Source: Clostridia bacterium
GTDB lineage: Bacteria > Bacillota > Clostridia > Oscillospirales > CAG-272
NCBI GenBank assembly: GCA_017466495.1
Contig: JAFTUB010000015.1
Span: 1 to 12,218 of the forward strand
Direction of reading: 5' to 3'
Length of the DNA stretch: 12,218 nucleotides
The notes beneath the pieces are model-generated. The model had not been told where the DNA came from. It made no database searches and worked only from the letters and a program-made list of their open reading frames with translations. Shown here piece by piece: positions 5,788 through 12,218 of this stretch; within the stretch, counting starts at the first letter, position 1, and each line of letters begins with the position of its first letter. The position numbers were made by a program, and so were the translations under genes.

Positions 5788-7071
5788 CTACCTCCGCTCC
5801 ATTGCACAATAGTAAAACCCGTCCGTTCCGTCTGTATCAGGAGCCAACGTCCGCTCCTCAATGACGGCAAATTCAGGATGGGCCGCCAAAAACGGCCCCG
5901 TCACCCCGGCGTTTTCGGCAGGAAGCAGAGTACAGGTGGAATACACCAGTCGCCCCCCTGCCCGAACATAACCCGCCGCTGTCTCCAAGATCGCCGCCTG
6001 AATGGCCGGCAGCCGCCCCACCGCATCAATGGACTTGTAGCGCAGATCGGGCTTTTTGCCCAGCACCCCACGCCCAGAGCAGGGCACATCGCAGATCACG
6101 CGGTCGGCACGCCCCATCAATTCCTCCACCGGAACACGGGCATCCCGCGCCGCCGTTTCGATGATGGAGATCCCCAGCCGCTCCGCCCCCGCCGCAATCA
6201 GCGAAAGCTTGTTCTCATGTAGATCGGCCGAGATCACCCGACCGCAGTTTTCCATATCAATGGCCGCCCCGAAGGACTTGGCCCCGGGACAGGCGCAGAG
6301 GTCCAGCACCAGCTCACCCGCCTGCGCTCCCAACGCCGCCACACAGCACTGGGAAGCCTCGTCCTGCACAAAGCAGTCCCCCGCAGCAAAGCCGGGCAGC
6401 TCGGTGGGATTCATGGATCCCGCCAGCCGAATCCCGCTGTGTACCCCGCAGGGAGAAGCCTCGATCCCCGCTTCGGCCAACCGCGCGAGGTAATCCTCCC
6501 GGCTCACCCGCAGGGTGTTCACCCGCAGATTCAGGGGCGGATTTTTCCCAAACGCCGCCAGAACCGACGAAGCGCGTTCAAGACCGAAGGCATCGATAAA
6601 CGCCGCGCAGATGGGCTCGGACACCGAATAGGCCACCGACATGGATGCCGCATCGGTCGGCACGGCAAAGACAAACTCCGCCGCCCGCCGTCCGTAGCTC
6701 CGCAGGATGGCGTTCACAAATCCCCGCCCCCGACGGGGCGCCAAAGCCACCGTTTCGTTCACCGCCGCATGGGCGGGAATGCGGTCAAGGTACCGCATCT
6801 GATAGATCCCCAGCCGCAGAATGTCCCGCACCGCCGGCTCCACCTCGCGGTCAGCCAGCGTATCAATGATGGCATCCAGAGTCAGCGCACGCTCGATCAC
6901 CCCGTAAACGAGGGTGGTGAGCAGCGCCCGATCGGGGCCGCCGAGGGCGTTCCGCTTCAGGGCATGGTCCAGGGCAATGTTGGGATACTGCCCCTTCTCG
7001 GCCCAGTCCCGGAGCAGCTCCAGCGCCAGGGCGCGGGGGGACTTTGGGGCCGCCTGCATTTTTTCTTCCAT
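5788..7071 (-). CDS. rsmB: 16S rRNA (cytosine-967-C5)-methyltransferase
   Basis: This is a SAM-dependent methyltransferase that makes m5C967 in 16S rRNA. An N-terminal NusB-like RNA-binding domain spans roughly residues 10-130 (ALLTTLVYGVIERALTLD, AHAAVNETVALA). The catalytic domain follows, with FVQDEASQ (234-241), the SAM-binding motif DLCACPGAKS (257-266), the PCSGRG motif with Cys331 that assists product release, and STCTLLPAENA with the nucleophile Cys380. The length of 427 residues is normal. A longer reading begins at 7140 but would run through the end of the upstream gene with an uncharacteristic cysteine- and tryptophan-rich segment. The ATG at 7069-7071, one base after the upstream TGA and preceded by GGAG, is preferred. 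A second ATG at 7057-7059 is also plausible. It is probably translationally coupled to the peptidase gene. Confidence 0.95.
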   Translation of the reverse strand: MEEKMQAAPKSPRALALELLRDWAEKGQYPNIALDHALKRNALGGPDRALLTTLVYGVIERALTLDAIIDTLADREVEPAVRDILRLGIYQMRYLDRIPAHAAVNETVALAPRRGRGFVNAILRSYGRRAAEFVFAVPTDAASMSVAYSVSEPICAAFIDAFGLERASSVLAAFGKNPPLNLRVNTLRVSREDYLARLAEAGIEASPCGVHSGIRLAGSMNPTELPGFAAGDCFVQDEASQCCVAALGAQAGELVLDLCACPGAKSFGAAIDMENCGRVISADLHENKLSLIAAGAERLGISIIETAARDARVPVEELMGRADRVICDVPCSGRGVLGKKPDLRYKSIDAVGRLPAIQAAILETAAGYVRAGGRLVYSTCTLLPAENAGVTGPFLAAHPEFAVIEERTLAPDTDGTDGFYYCAMERR

Positions 7072-7072
7072 G

Positions 7073-7741
7073 TCAGCGTCTCCGCGCCATGGACAGCAGA
7101 CGCAAAAACTGCAGCATGGACACCGCCAGCGCACCCACATAGGTCATGGCCGCGGCAGTGAGCACCTTGCGCGCCGCGTGCAGTTCTTCCTCAGAATAAG
7201 CACCGCTTTCCCGCAGCGCCGCCATAGCCCGACTGCTGGCGTTAAACTCCACCGGCAGGGTGATCAGCTGAAAAAGCACCGAGAAGAAAAACAGCCCAAG
7301 GCCAATATCAATGAGAATGCCGAAACTCAAAAACAACCCCAAAAAGAAGAGAGGAATCGCTGCCCCGGAACCGAATCTGGTGATGGGAATAATCATGGCA
7401 CGCAGCTTCATGGGGAAATAGCCCACGGCGTTCTGCACCGCGTGACCGGCCTCATGAGCCGCCACACCAACCGCCGCCGCGCTGGCCACACCGTACACCG
7501 GCTGGGACAGGCGGATCACCTGCTCGGTGGGAGAATAGTGGTCGGTCAACTCCCCACCCACAGGCTGAACGGGAATGTGCTGCAGACCGTTGGTATCCAG
7601 AATGCAGCGTGCCGCATCCTGCCCCGTCTGCCCGCTTCTCGTGGGAATCTTGGAATACTTGGCAAAGGTGGTCTTCACCGAAATCTGCGCCCAGGTCACA
7701 AAAATCAGGGCCGCAATCAGCAAAATATAAATATAATCCAT
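7073..7741 (-). CDS. YugP-type membrane zinc metallopeptidase
   Basis: This 222-residue integral membrane protein belongs to the neutral zinc metallopeptidase family (Zn_peptidase_2, B. subtilis YugP-like). The zinc and catalytic motif HEAGH is at residues 96-100, and a likely third ligand is Glu165 in LPVEFNASSRA. Hydrophobic segments occur at about 2-19, 115-136, 140-163 and 195-212, giving an N-terminal anchor, a hydrophobic pair after the active site and a C-terminal helix. The physiological substrate is not established for the family. The start is well supported by GGAGGATAACG directly before the ATG at 7739-7741. The gene occupies the position between fmt and rsmB that it holds in many Clostridia, and its stop is one base from the rsmB start. 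Confidence 0.9.
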   Translation of the reverse strand: MDYIYILLIAALIFVTWAQISVKTTFAKYSKIPTRSGQTGQDAARCILDTNGLQHIPVQPVGGELTDHYSPTEQVIRLSQPVYGVASAAAVGVAAHEAGHAVQNAVGYFPMKLRAMIIPITRFGSGAAIPLFFLGLFLSFGILIDIGLGLFFFSVLFQLITLPVEFNASSRAMAALRESGAYSEEELHAARKVLTAAAMTYVGALAVSMLQFLRLLSMARRR

Positions 7742-7763
7742 CGTTATCCTCCAAAATGCACAG

Positions 7764-7794
7764 ATCCCCGCCGCACCGGCGGCGCGTCGGGGAT
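7764..7794. other. Imperfect hairpin between fmt and the metallopeptidase gene
   Basis: ATCCCCG (7764-7770) pairs with CGGGGAT (7788-7794), and the stem extends inward with mismatches through CCGC/GCG. It lies 10 bases past the fmt stop and upstream of the peptidase ribosome site. It is not related to the four repeat elements: it has no TTTT/AAAA apex. No T-run follows, so termination is unlikely; a stability or translation effect is possible. Confidence 0.45.
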
Positions 7795-7804
7795 GGGATA
7801 GAGC

Positions 7805-8779
7805 TCAGCCCCAAATATCACCCACCGCGACCCGTCTGCCGCGGATGAAATCGGCCGCGCTCATGCGCCCCTTCCCCTCGGGAAGCAGACGCAGCGCATA
7901 AATACTGCCCACAGCGCAGGCAATCTCCACACGCCCTTCCCCGGTGCTGTCCAGGGAAAGGATCTCTCCCGGCACCTCATGGGGCGTCCTGTCATCCGCC
8001 ACCAAAGAAGCCAGGATCTTCACCCGCTTGCCGCCCGGCATGGCCGCAGAGGACAGGGGGATCGGCGACAGCCCGCGGATGCGGTTGTGTACCTCTCCTG
8101 CAGGGCGGGAAAAGTCCAGCGCACAGTCCTCCCGCTCAATCTTGGCCGCATAGGTGGCCAGGGCATCATCCTGCGGCTCGGGCGTGATCGTACCGGCCAC
8201 CAGCCCCTCCACCGTCTCCAGCAGAAGTACCGCGCCGACCTCGGCCATGCGATCGTGAATATCCTCAAAATTGTCGTTCTCACCGATGGGTACTACCCGC
8301 TTCCGCAGCATATCCCCCGTATCGAGCCCCGCCGCCATCAGCATGGTGGTGATTCCCGTCTCGCTGCAGCCGTCGATAATCGCCCGCTGCATGGGCGCCG
8401 CCCCGCGATAGGCCGGCAGAAGCGAGCCGTGTACATTCACACACCCCAGCCGAGGATAATCCAGCACATAGCCCGGCAAAATCTTGCCGTAAGCCACCAC
8501 CACGATCAGATCGGGATTCAGCTCGCGCAAAGTCAGCGCAAAGGCATCCCCATCCTCGGTTCCCGCCTTCAGCGTAGTGGGCTGATACACCGGCAACCCC
8601 CTCTCCTCGGCATAAACCTTCACCGGCGGAGGCATCAGGGTGTATCCCCTACCCTTGGGCTTGTCGGGCTGGGTTACGACCCCCACCACACCGGCATTAC
8701 TCTCGCAAAGTGCGCGCAGGGTCACACAGGCAAAATCGGGGGTGCCCATAAATAGAATGCGCAGTTTTTCGCTCATCAT
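7805..8779 (-). CDS. fmt: Methionyl-tRNA formyltransferase
   Basis: This enzyme formylates Met-tRNAfMet with 10-formyltetrahydrofolate to make the initiator tRNA. The N-terminal formyltransferase domain starts with LRILFMGTPDFA. It carries the catalytic triad equivalents Asn115 and His117 in NVHGSLLPAYRGAAP and Asp153 in GLDTGDML. The folate loop TQPDKPKGRG is at 36-45. The C-terminal OB-like domain that recognises tRNA includes the YAAKIEREDCALDF and VHNRIRGLSPIP segments. The length (324 residues) is typical. The gene begins with ATGATGA overlapping the def stop codon, so the two are translationally coupled. The GAGGTG site suits the second ATG (8774-8776) slightly better than the first. 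Its product is the substrate source for def, the adjacent gene. Confidence 0.97.
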   Translation of the reverse strand: MMSEKLRILFMGTPDFACVTLRALCESNAGVVGVVTQPDKPKGRGYTLMPPPVKVYAEERGLPVYQPTTLKAGTEDGDAFALTLRELNPDLIVVVAYGKILPGYVLDYPRLGCVNVHGSLLPAYRGAAPMQRAIIDGCSETGITTMLMAAGLDTGDMLRKRVVPIGENDNFEDIHDRMAEVGAVLLLETVEGLVAGTITPEPQDDALATYAAKIEREDCALDFSRPAGEVHNRIRGLSPIPLSSAAMPGGKRVKILASLVADDRTPHEVPGEILSLDSTGEGRVEIACAVGSIYALRLLPEGKGRMSAADFIRGRRVAVGDIWG

Positions 8780-9234
8780 TCCACCTCGTCGGGCTCCAGC
8801 ATACGGATGGCCTTGTCGGTAAACAGCACGCCGTCCAAATGATCCAGCTCATGGCAAAAACACCGCGCCAGCAGATCACTGCCCGACACATCAAACTCGT
8901 TTCCATAGCGGTCCAGCGCCCGAACCGTCACATGACGGGGGCGATCGGTAATTCCCCAGCGGCCGGGCACCGACAGACAGCCCTCGGCCTCCTCCTGCTT
9001 GCCCGCGTGGGCAATGATCCGGGGATTGATCAGCTCAATCACCTTGCCCTCCTCGCACTCAACCACTACCACACGGCGAAGCACACCCCCCTGGGGTGCC
9101 GCCAGTCCGCAACCATTGGCCGCCCGCATGGTCTCGATCATATCATCCAACAACGTGCGGATCCGGGGCGTCACCGTCTCCACAGGGCGGCATACCTTCC
9201 GCAGAACAGGATCTCCATCCTTCACAATATTCAA
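8776..9234 (-). CDS. def: Peptide deformylase
   Basis: This metalloenzyme removes the N-formyl group from nascent proteins. All three deformylase motifs are intact in 152-residue numbering: GCGLAAPQ (41-48), EGCLS (84-88, metal ligand Cys86) and HELDH (128-132, two His ligands and the catalytic Glu). The protein begins well at MNIVKDGDPVLRKVCRPV if a TTG at 9232-9234 is used, giving the usual family length. No in-frame ATG is available nearby. The longer reading from 9372 would pass through repeat element D and the end of priA and is rejected. A GTG start about 13 codons upstream is a poorer alternative. The ribosome site (AGCAGG, 5 bases from TTG) is modest. It overlaps fmt by four bases. 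Confidence 0.95.
   Translation of the reverse strand: MNIVKDGDPVLRKVCRPVETVTPRIRTLLDDMIETMRAANGCGLAAPQGGVLRRVVVVECEEGKVIELINPRIIAHAGKQEEAEGCLSVPGRWGITDRPRHVTVRALDRYGNEFDVSGSDLLARCFCHELDHLDGVLFTDKAIRMLEPDEVE
9232..9234 (-). promoter_or_regulatory. Probable non-ATG (TTG) start codon of def
   Basis: On the minus strand AGCAGG-CTAAG-TTG precedes the conserved deformylase N-terminus NIVKDGDPVLRK. No ATG in this frame lies between element D and the first conserved residues, so TTG is the best start. Confidence 0.6.
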
Positions 9235-9283
9235 CTTAGCCTGCTCTATCCCTCTCTCTTCAAATTCGCACACCCAAACGCAA

Positions 9284-9364
9284 GGGCGTGCCCGAAAGTT
9301 TTTGGGAAGCCCCGAAACCCTTTTTTCAAAAAGGGTTTCGGGCAGGGTCCGGGGCAGCGCCCCG
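9284..9364. repeat. Single palindromic half-element D
   Basis: Plus-strand order: GGGCGTGCC and core CGAAAGTTTTTGGG (9284-9306); a perfect long hairpin with 15-base arms, 9311-9325 and 9328-9342 (CCCGAAACCCTTTTT); then a small hairpin CGGGGC-AGC-GCCCCG (9350-9364). It ends 4 bases from the priA stop codon and accounts for most of the 134-base priA-def gap. The GGGCGTGCC core edge matches one side of element B on the opposite strand. Confidence 0.85.
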
Positions 9365-9368
9365 CACC

Positions 9369-11834
9369 TCACAAATTCGTGGGATTATAATCCACCGTCA
9401 GCACCGTCTTGGCCGGAGCCTTGGCACTGAAACGGGAATAAACCTCAGCAAACATAGCCCGGCTCCGCCGGTTCAGCTTGCACTTGAGCACCATCCGCAT
9501 CCGATAACGTCCCTCCACCCGATAAACCGGCGCCTCAAAGGGACCGAAGGCCACATAGGCCACATCCGAAAACTGCCGCTCGGCAATCTTCGGCAAGCCC
9601 CGCCGCAGCAGATCGGTGGCCAGCATCAGCGCCTGCTCGTCGGAGGAAGTCAAGGTCAGCAGCACCACATCACAGAAGGGCGGGAACACCAAAGCCCGAC
9701 GCAGCCGCTCCTCCCTGGCGTAAAAGGCAGGATAATCCTGGGCACAGGCAAGACGAATCACCTCGTGGTCGGGATTGTTGGTCTGAATCACCGCACGTCC
9801 CCGCTTCTCGGCGCGGCCGGCGCGGCCGATCACCTGGGTCAGCAGCGAAAATGTCCGCTCCGCCGCCCGATAATCGTCCACATACAGCGACATATCCGCC
9901 AGCAGTACCCCCACCAGGGTCACATTGGGGAAGTCATGCCCCTTGGTCACCATCTGCGTCCCCAGCAATATGTCGGCCTCCCCTGCCCGGAATCGCCCCA
10001 GCAGTGTCTCGTGGGCAAGCTTGGTGGAGGTGGTATCGGTATCCATCCGCAAAATCCGCGCACCGGGATACCGCCGGGAAAGCTCCTCCTCCAGCTGCTG
10101 GGTCCCGTAGCCCATAAAGGACAGGTGGGACGAGCCGCAGGCGGGACATTCCTCGGGCACATCCATCCGCGCGCCGCACCAATGGCAGACCAGGTATCCT
10201 CCCTTGGGGTGCCGCTCATGCTTGTGGTAGGTCATGGACACCGAGCAGTTGGGGCAGGTCACATTCCCGCCGCAGGAACGGCAGGAAAGTCCGGTGTGAT
10301 ACCCCCGCCGGTTCAGGAACAGGATCGCCTGCTCCCCCGCCGCCAGAGTCTCGGCCAGGGCCGCATCCAGCGTGCGGCCGATGGGTCCGATGTTGCCCTC
10401 CCGCATCTCCTGCCGCATATCCGCCACCGTCACATCGGGGAGTACTGCTCCTCCATAACGCTCGGTCAGGGGCACCAGAGTATATACCCCCTCCTTGGCC
10501 TTGCGGTAGCTCTCAAGCGACGGCGTCGCCGAAGCCAGCAGCAGAAGCGCCTTCTTCTCGGCACAGCGGTAGCGGGCAATATCCCGCGCATGGTATTTCG
10601 GATCGTTGTCCGATTTGTAGGTATGCTCCTGCTCCTCGTCGAGGATGATCATCCCCAAATTGGGCAGGGGCGCAAACACCGCCGAGCGGGTGCCGATCAC
10701 CAGGTCGGCCTCCCCGGCACGGATGCGGCGATAGGTGTCCAGCCGCTCACCTGCCGACAGCCCCGAGTGGATCACCGCCACCCGCGCCCCGTAATAGGCG
10801 CAGAAAATGGCCACCGACTGGGGGGTCAGCGCAATCTCGGGCAGGAGCAGGATCACCTGCCGCCCGTCCCGCAGAACTTCATCGATCATGGACAGCATCA
10901 CCCGGGTCTTGCCAGAGCCGGTGACGCCGTGGAGCAGCGCGGCCGAAGCCTCTCCCCGCCGATACAGAGCGGAAAGGGTATCAAAAGCCGCCTGCTGTGC
11001 CGGAGAGAGCCGATTGCCCCGGGGATCCTTGGTGGGCGCGGCGGGCAGATTCTGCCACAGATCCACGCGCTCCTCCACGATCATTCCCCGCCCGGCCAGG
11101 GCCTTCAACTGGGTACGGGAGGCCGCCGCCGCGTTGAGCAGCTCCTCTTCTTCCCTGCCCCCGCCGGCGCAGAGCTCGGCCACAATCGCCTTCTGCCCCG
11201 CCGAGCGAAGCTTCGCTCCGGCGAAGATCTCCTCGGCAGACTTGCCGGCCAAAGCCGGCGCCAGCCGCCACAGGGAAGCCCTTCGGTCGGCAGGCTCCTT
11301 CAGCTCTGTCTCACACAGCAGAATCCCTGCACGGGTCAGACGGTTCAAGGCATCGGTCACCTGACCGCCGAACCGCGCCCGCAGGCTGTCATAGGTCATG
11401 CTCCCCTTGGCCGAGACGGCATCCCAAATCAGCCGTCCCGCCGCATCCTCGGGCACCGCGGCACCCGCCACCGCACGGAAGCGGCGCACAAATTTCCCCA
11501 GTGCGGCGGCAGGAATCATGGCATGAACCGCATCCCCTACGGTGCATAGGGTCTGCTCCTTCATAAACAGACATAGCCCGAGCAGTTCCGCATCCAGCGA
11601 AACGCAGTCGTCACAGACTGCCAGCACGGGCTTTAGTTCAATAGTGCCGGTATAGTCCTCGGTGAGGGCAACCGTCAGCGCAATGCGGTCGCGGTTGCCT
11701 CCCCCGAACGGGACACGCACGAACAGCCCGGGCCGCATCTCTTCCCGCAGCGCCGCGGGAACAAAATAGGTGTACCGACGGTCAGCCTGACCGGGAACCC
11801 CGAGCACATGGACTTCGGCGTATACGTTTTCCAT
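9369..11834 (-). CDS. priA: Primosomal protein N' (replication restart 3'-5' helicase PriA)
   Basis: This helicase binds stalled or repaired forks and reloads the replicative helicase. At 821 residues it has the full family layout. The N-terminal DNA-binding domain contains YTYFVPAALREEMRPGLFVRVPFG (21-44). The helicase core has Walker A GVTGSGKT (303-310), the Walker B/DEAH-type box DEEQEHTYK (399-407) and SATPSLES (435-442). Eight zinc-ligand cysteines are Cys518, 521, 527, 530, 550, 553, 563 and 566. Motif V is LLGTQMVTKGHDFPNV (623-638) and motif VI is QVIGRAGRAEKRGRAVIQT (from 667). The C-terminal domain ends near TVDYNPTNL. The ATG at 11832-11834 is 8 bases from the rpoZ stop with only a weak ribosome site, suggesting translational coupling. 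Half-element D follows its stop. Confidence 0.98.
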   Translation of the reverse strand: MENVYAEVHVLGVPGQADRRYTYFVPAALREEMRPGLFVRVPFGGGNRDRIALTVALTEDYTGTIELKPVLAVCDDCVSLDAELLGLCLFMKEQTLCTVGDAVHAMIPAAALGKFVRRFRAVAGAAVPEDAAGRLIWDAVSAKGSMTYDSLRARFGGQVTDALNRLTRAGILLCETELKEPADRRASLWRLAPALAGKSAEEIFAGAKLRSAGQKAIVAELCAGGGREEEELLNAAAASRTQLKALAGRGMIVEERVDLWQNLPAAPTKDPRGNRLSPAQQAAFDTLSALYRRGEASAALLHGVTGSGKTRVMLSMIDEVLRDGRQVILLLPEIALTPQSVAIFCAYYGARVAVIHSGLSAGERLDTYRRIRAGEADLVIGTRSAVFAPLPNLGMIILDEEQEHTYKSDNDPKYHARDIARYRCAEKKALLLLASATPSLESYRKAKEGVYTLVPLTERYGGAVLPDVTVADMRQEMREGNIGPIGRTLDAALAETLAAGEQAILFLNRRGYHTGLSCRSCGGNVTCPNCSVSMTYHKHERHPKGGYLVCHWCGARMDVPEECPACGSSHLSFMGYGTQQLEEELSRRYPGARILRMDTDTTSTKLAHETLLGRFRAGEADILLGTQMVTKGHDFPNVTLVGVLLADMSLYVDDYRAAERTFSLLTQVIGRAGRAEKRGRAVIQTNNPDHEVIRLACAQDYPAFYAREERLRRALVFPPFCDVVLLTLTSSDEQALMLATDLLRRGLPKIAERQFSDVAYVAFGPFEAPVYRVEGRYRMRMVLKCKLNRRSRAMFAEVYSRFSAKAPAKTVLTVDYNPTNL

Positions 11835-11842
11835 CCCGAAAA

Positions 11843-12218
11843 TTACTCGTCGCCTTCCTCGGCGGCGTCCTCTTCGTCCTCGTCCTCTTCGTCCTCAGCA
11901 CTGTACTCGCCGTCAGCATCGCCGTTCTCATCGGCAAACAGCTCGGCCAGGTTGACGGGAACCGGTCTGGGCTCTTCCACTGCAGGCACCTCACGCACCT
12001 CATCGGGATCGCGCTCCACAATCACAAATTCCCCGCTGTACAGGCGGTTAATGGCGTTTTTGACCGCCTTTTCGTCCCGGTACTCCCGCTTGATCATGGA
12101 AGACAGGCTCTTATCGGTCTGCTTATCGGCAATGAGCTTCTCAGCAGTCTCACGCTGCTTCATGTACTCGTCGGTCACCAAACGCGCGCACTTGACAGTG
12201 GCGATCACCAGCTCATAG
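11843..12218 (-). CDS. rpoZ: RNA polymerase omega subunit, partial, with acidic C-terminal tail
   Basis: About 124 C-terminal residues are visible; the 5' end is beyond the window. The segment YELVIATVKCARLVTDEY resembles the conserved omega helix (usual form near LVVxxAKRARQI), and DEKAVKNAINRLYSGEFVIVE resembles the second omega block (KPVxxALEEIxxGxI). Position immediately upstream of priA agrees with Firmicutes rpoZ. Compared with typical omega proteins, the linker between the two blocks is longer (RETAEKLIADKQTDKSLSS), and the C-terminus carries about 50 extra residues. These end in an acidic stretch, AEDEEDEDEEDAAEEGDE. Omega helps assemble beta' into RNA polymerase. The identification rests on two short motifs and context, so an unrelated small acidic protein cannot be excluded. 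Confidence 0.72.
   Translation of the reverse strand, partial: YELVIATVKCARLVTDEYMKQRETAEKLIADKQTDKSLSSMIKREYRDEKAVKNAINRLYSGEFVIVERDPDEVREVPAVEEPRPVPVNLAELFADENGDADGEYSAEDEEDEDEEDAAEEGDE
11867..11896. repeat. Perfect 15-base tandem repeat in the rpoZ acidic tail
   Basis: GTCCTCTTCGTCCTC occurs twice back to back (11867-11881 and 11882-11896). On the coding strand each copy encodes five acidic residues (EDEED). Being in frame and a multiple of three, copy-number change would lengthen or shorten the acidic tail without a frameshift. Confidence 0.8.

Noticed and set aside
7072..7140. N-terminal extension of rsmB to 7140
   Set aside because: It overlaps the end of the peptidase gene and encodes a Cys/Trp-rich segment foreign to the family; the internal ATG one base after the upstream stop fits better.
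2542..9364. The long hairpins as ordinary intrinsic terminators or as a CRISPR array
   Set aside because: No T-run follows the stems on either strand (the T/A tracts are at the hairpin apex), and the copies are dispersed kilobases apart without spacers, which excludes CRISPR.
9235..9372. N-terminal extension of def to 9372
   Set aside because: It would translate repeat element D and overlap the priA stop; conserved deformylase sequence starts only after 9234.
10622..10648. PriA box II reading DEEQ instead of the E. coli DEEH
   Set aside because: The acidic pair is intact and, from general knowledge, DEEQEHTYK-type boxes are common in clostridial PriA proteins; not a sign of inactivation.
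9288..11549. Long plus-strand open frame (753 codons) opposite priA
   Set aside because: It starts in repeat element D and mirrors priA, whose helicase and zinc motifs are complete on the other strand; its translation is His/Gln/Gly/Pro-rich and lacks domains.

Overview
The window is a GC-rich stretch of a Gram-positive, Clostridia-type chromosome. A member of the Oscillospirales/Ruminococcaceae group is my best guess, inferred from gene order, base composition and the repeat type; no rRNA or species marker is present. All eleven recognisable genes lie on the minus strand, so the biological reading order runs from base 12218 down to base 1. I see no tRNA, rRNA, CRISPR array, transposase or phage gene.

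The right two thirds (12218 to 4654) is the housekeeping cluster widespread in Firmicutes: rpoZ (omega subunit, cut by the window end), priA (replication restart helicase), def (peptide deformylase), fmt (Met-tRNA formyltransferase), a YugP-type membrane zinc metallopeptidase, rsmB (16S rRNA m5C methyltransferase) and rlmN (23S rRNA/tRNA m2A methylase). def and fmt overlap by ATGA, and the peptidase and rsmB are one base apart. The theme is translation: fmt and def add and remove the formyl group at protein N-termini, while rsmB and rlmN modify rRNA. In many Firmicutes the cluster continues with a PP2C phosphatase, PrkC kinase and rsgA. Here it is instead followed by a FAD-dependent oxidoreductase of unknown substrate (4467 to 2668).

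The left part (2452 to 1) is a separate transcription unit with a near-consensus sigma-A promoter (2488-2516). It contains malQ (GH77 4-alpha-glucanotransferase), a stand-alone methionine synthase reactivation domain, and the start of metH (homocysteine methyltransferase domain, cut by the window edge). Gaps are only 21 and 18 bases, so a glucan enzyme appears to be co-transcribed with a split B12-dependent methionine synthase system.

The most unusual structure is a family of four intergenic palindromic elements, at 2542-2661, 4491-4653, 5711-5783 and 9284-9364. They are built from six copies of one half-unit: a GAAAGTTTT-type core, then a long near-perfect hairpin whose GC-rich arms differ in every copy but remain paired around a constant TTTTTCAAAA apex, then, in three copies, a small GGGGC-NNN-GCCCC hairpin. 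Two elements are head-to-head pairs of half-units and two are single halves. All begin within a few bases of the stop codon of the upstream gene. They look like REP/MITE-type repeats that may also punctuate the operon.
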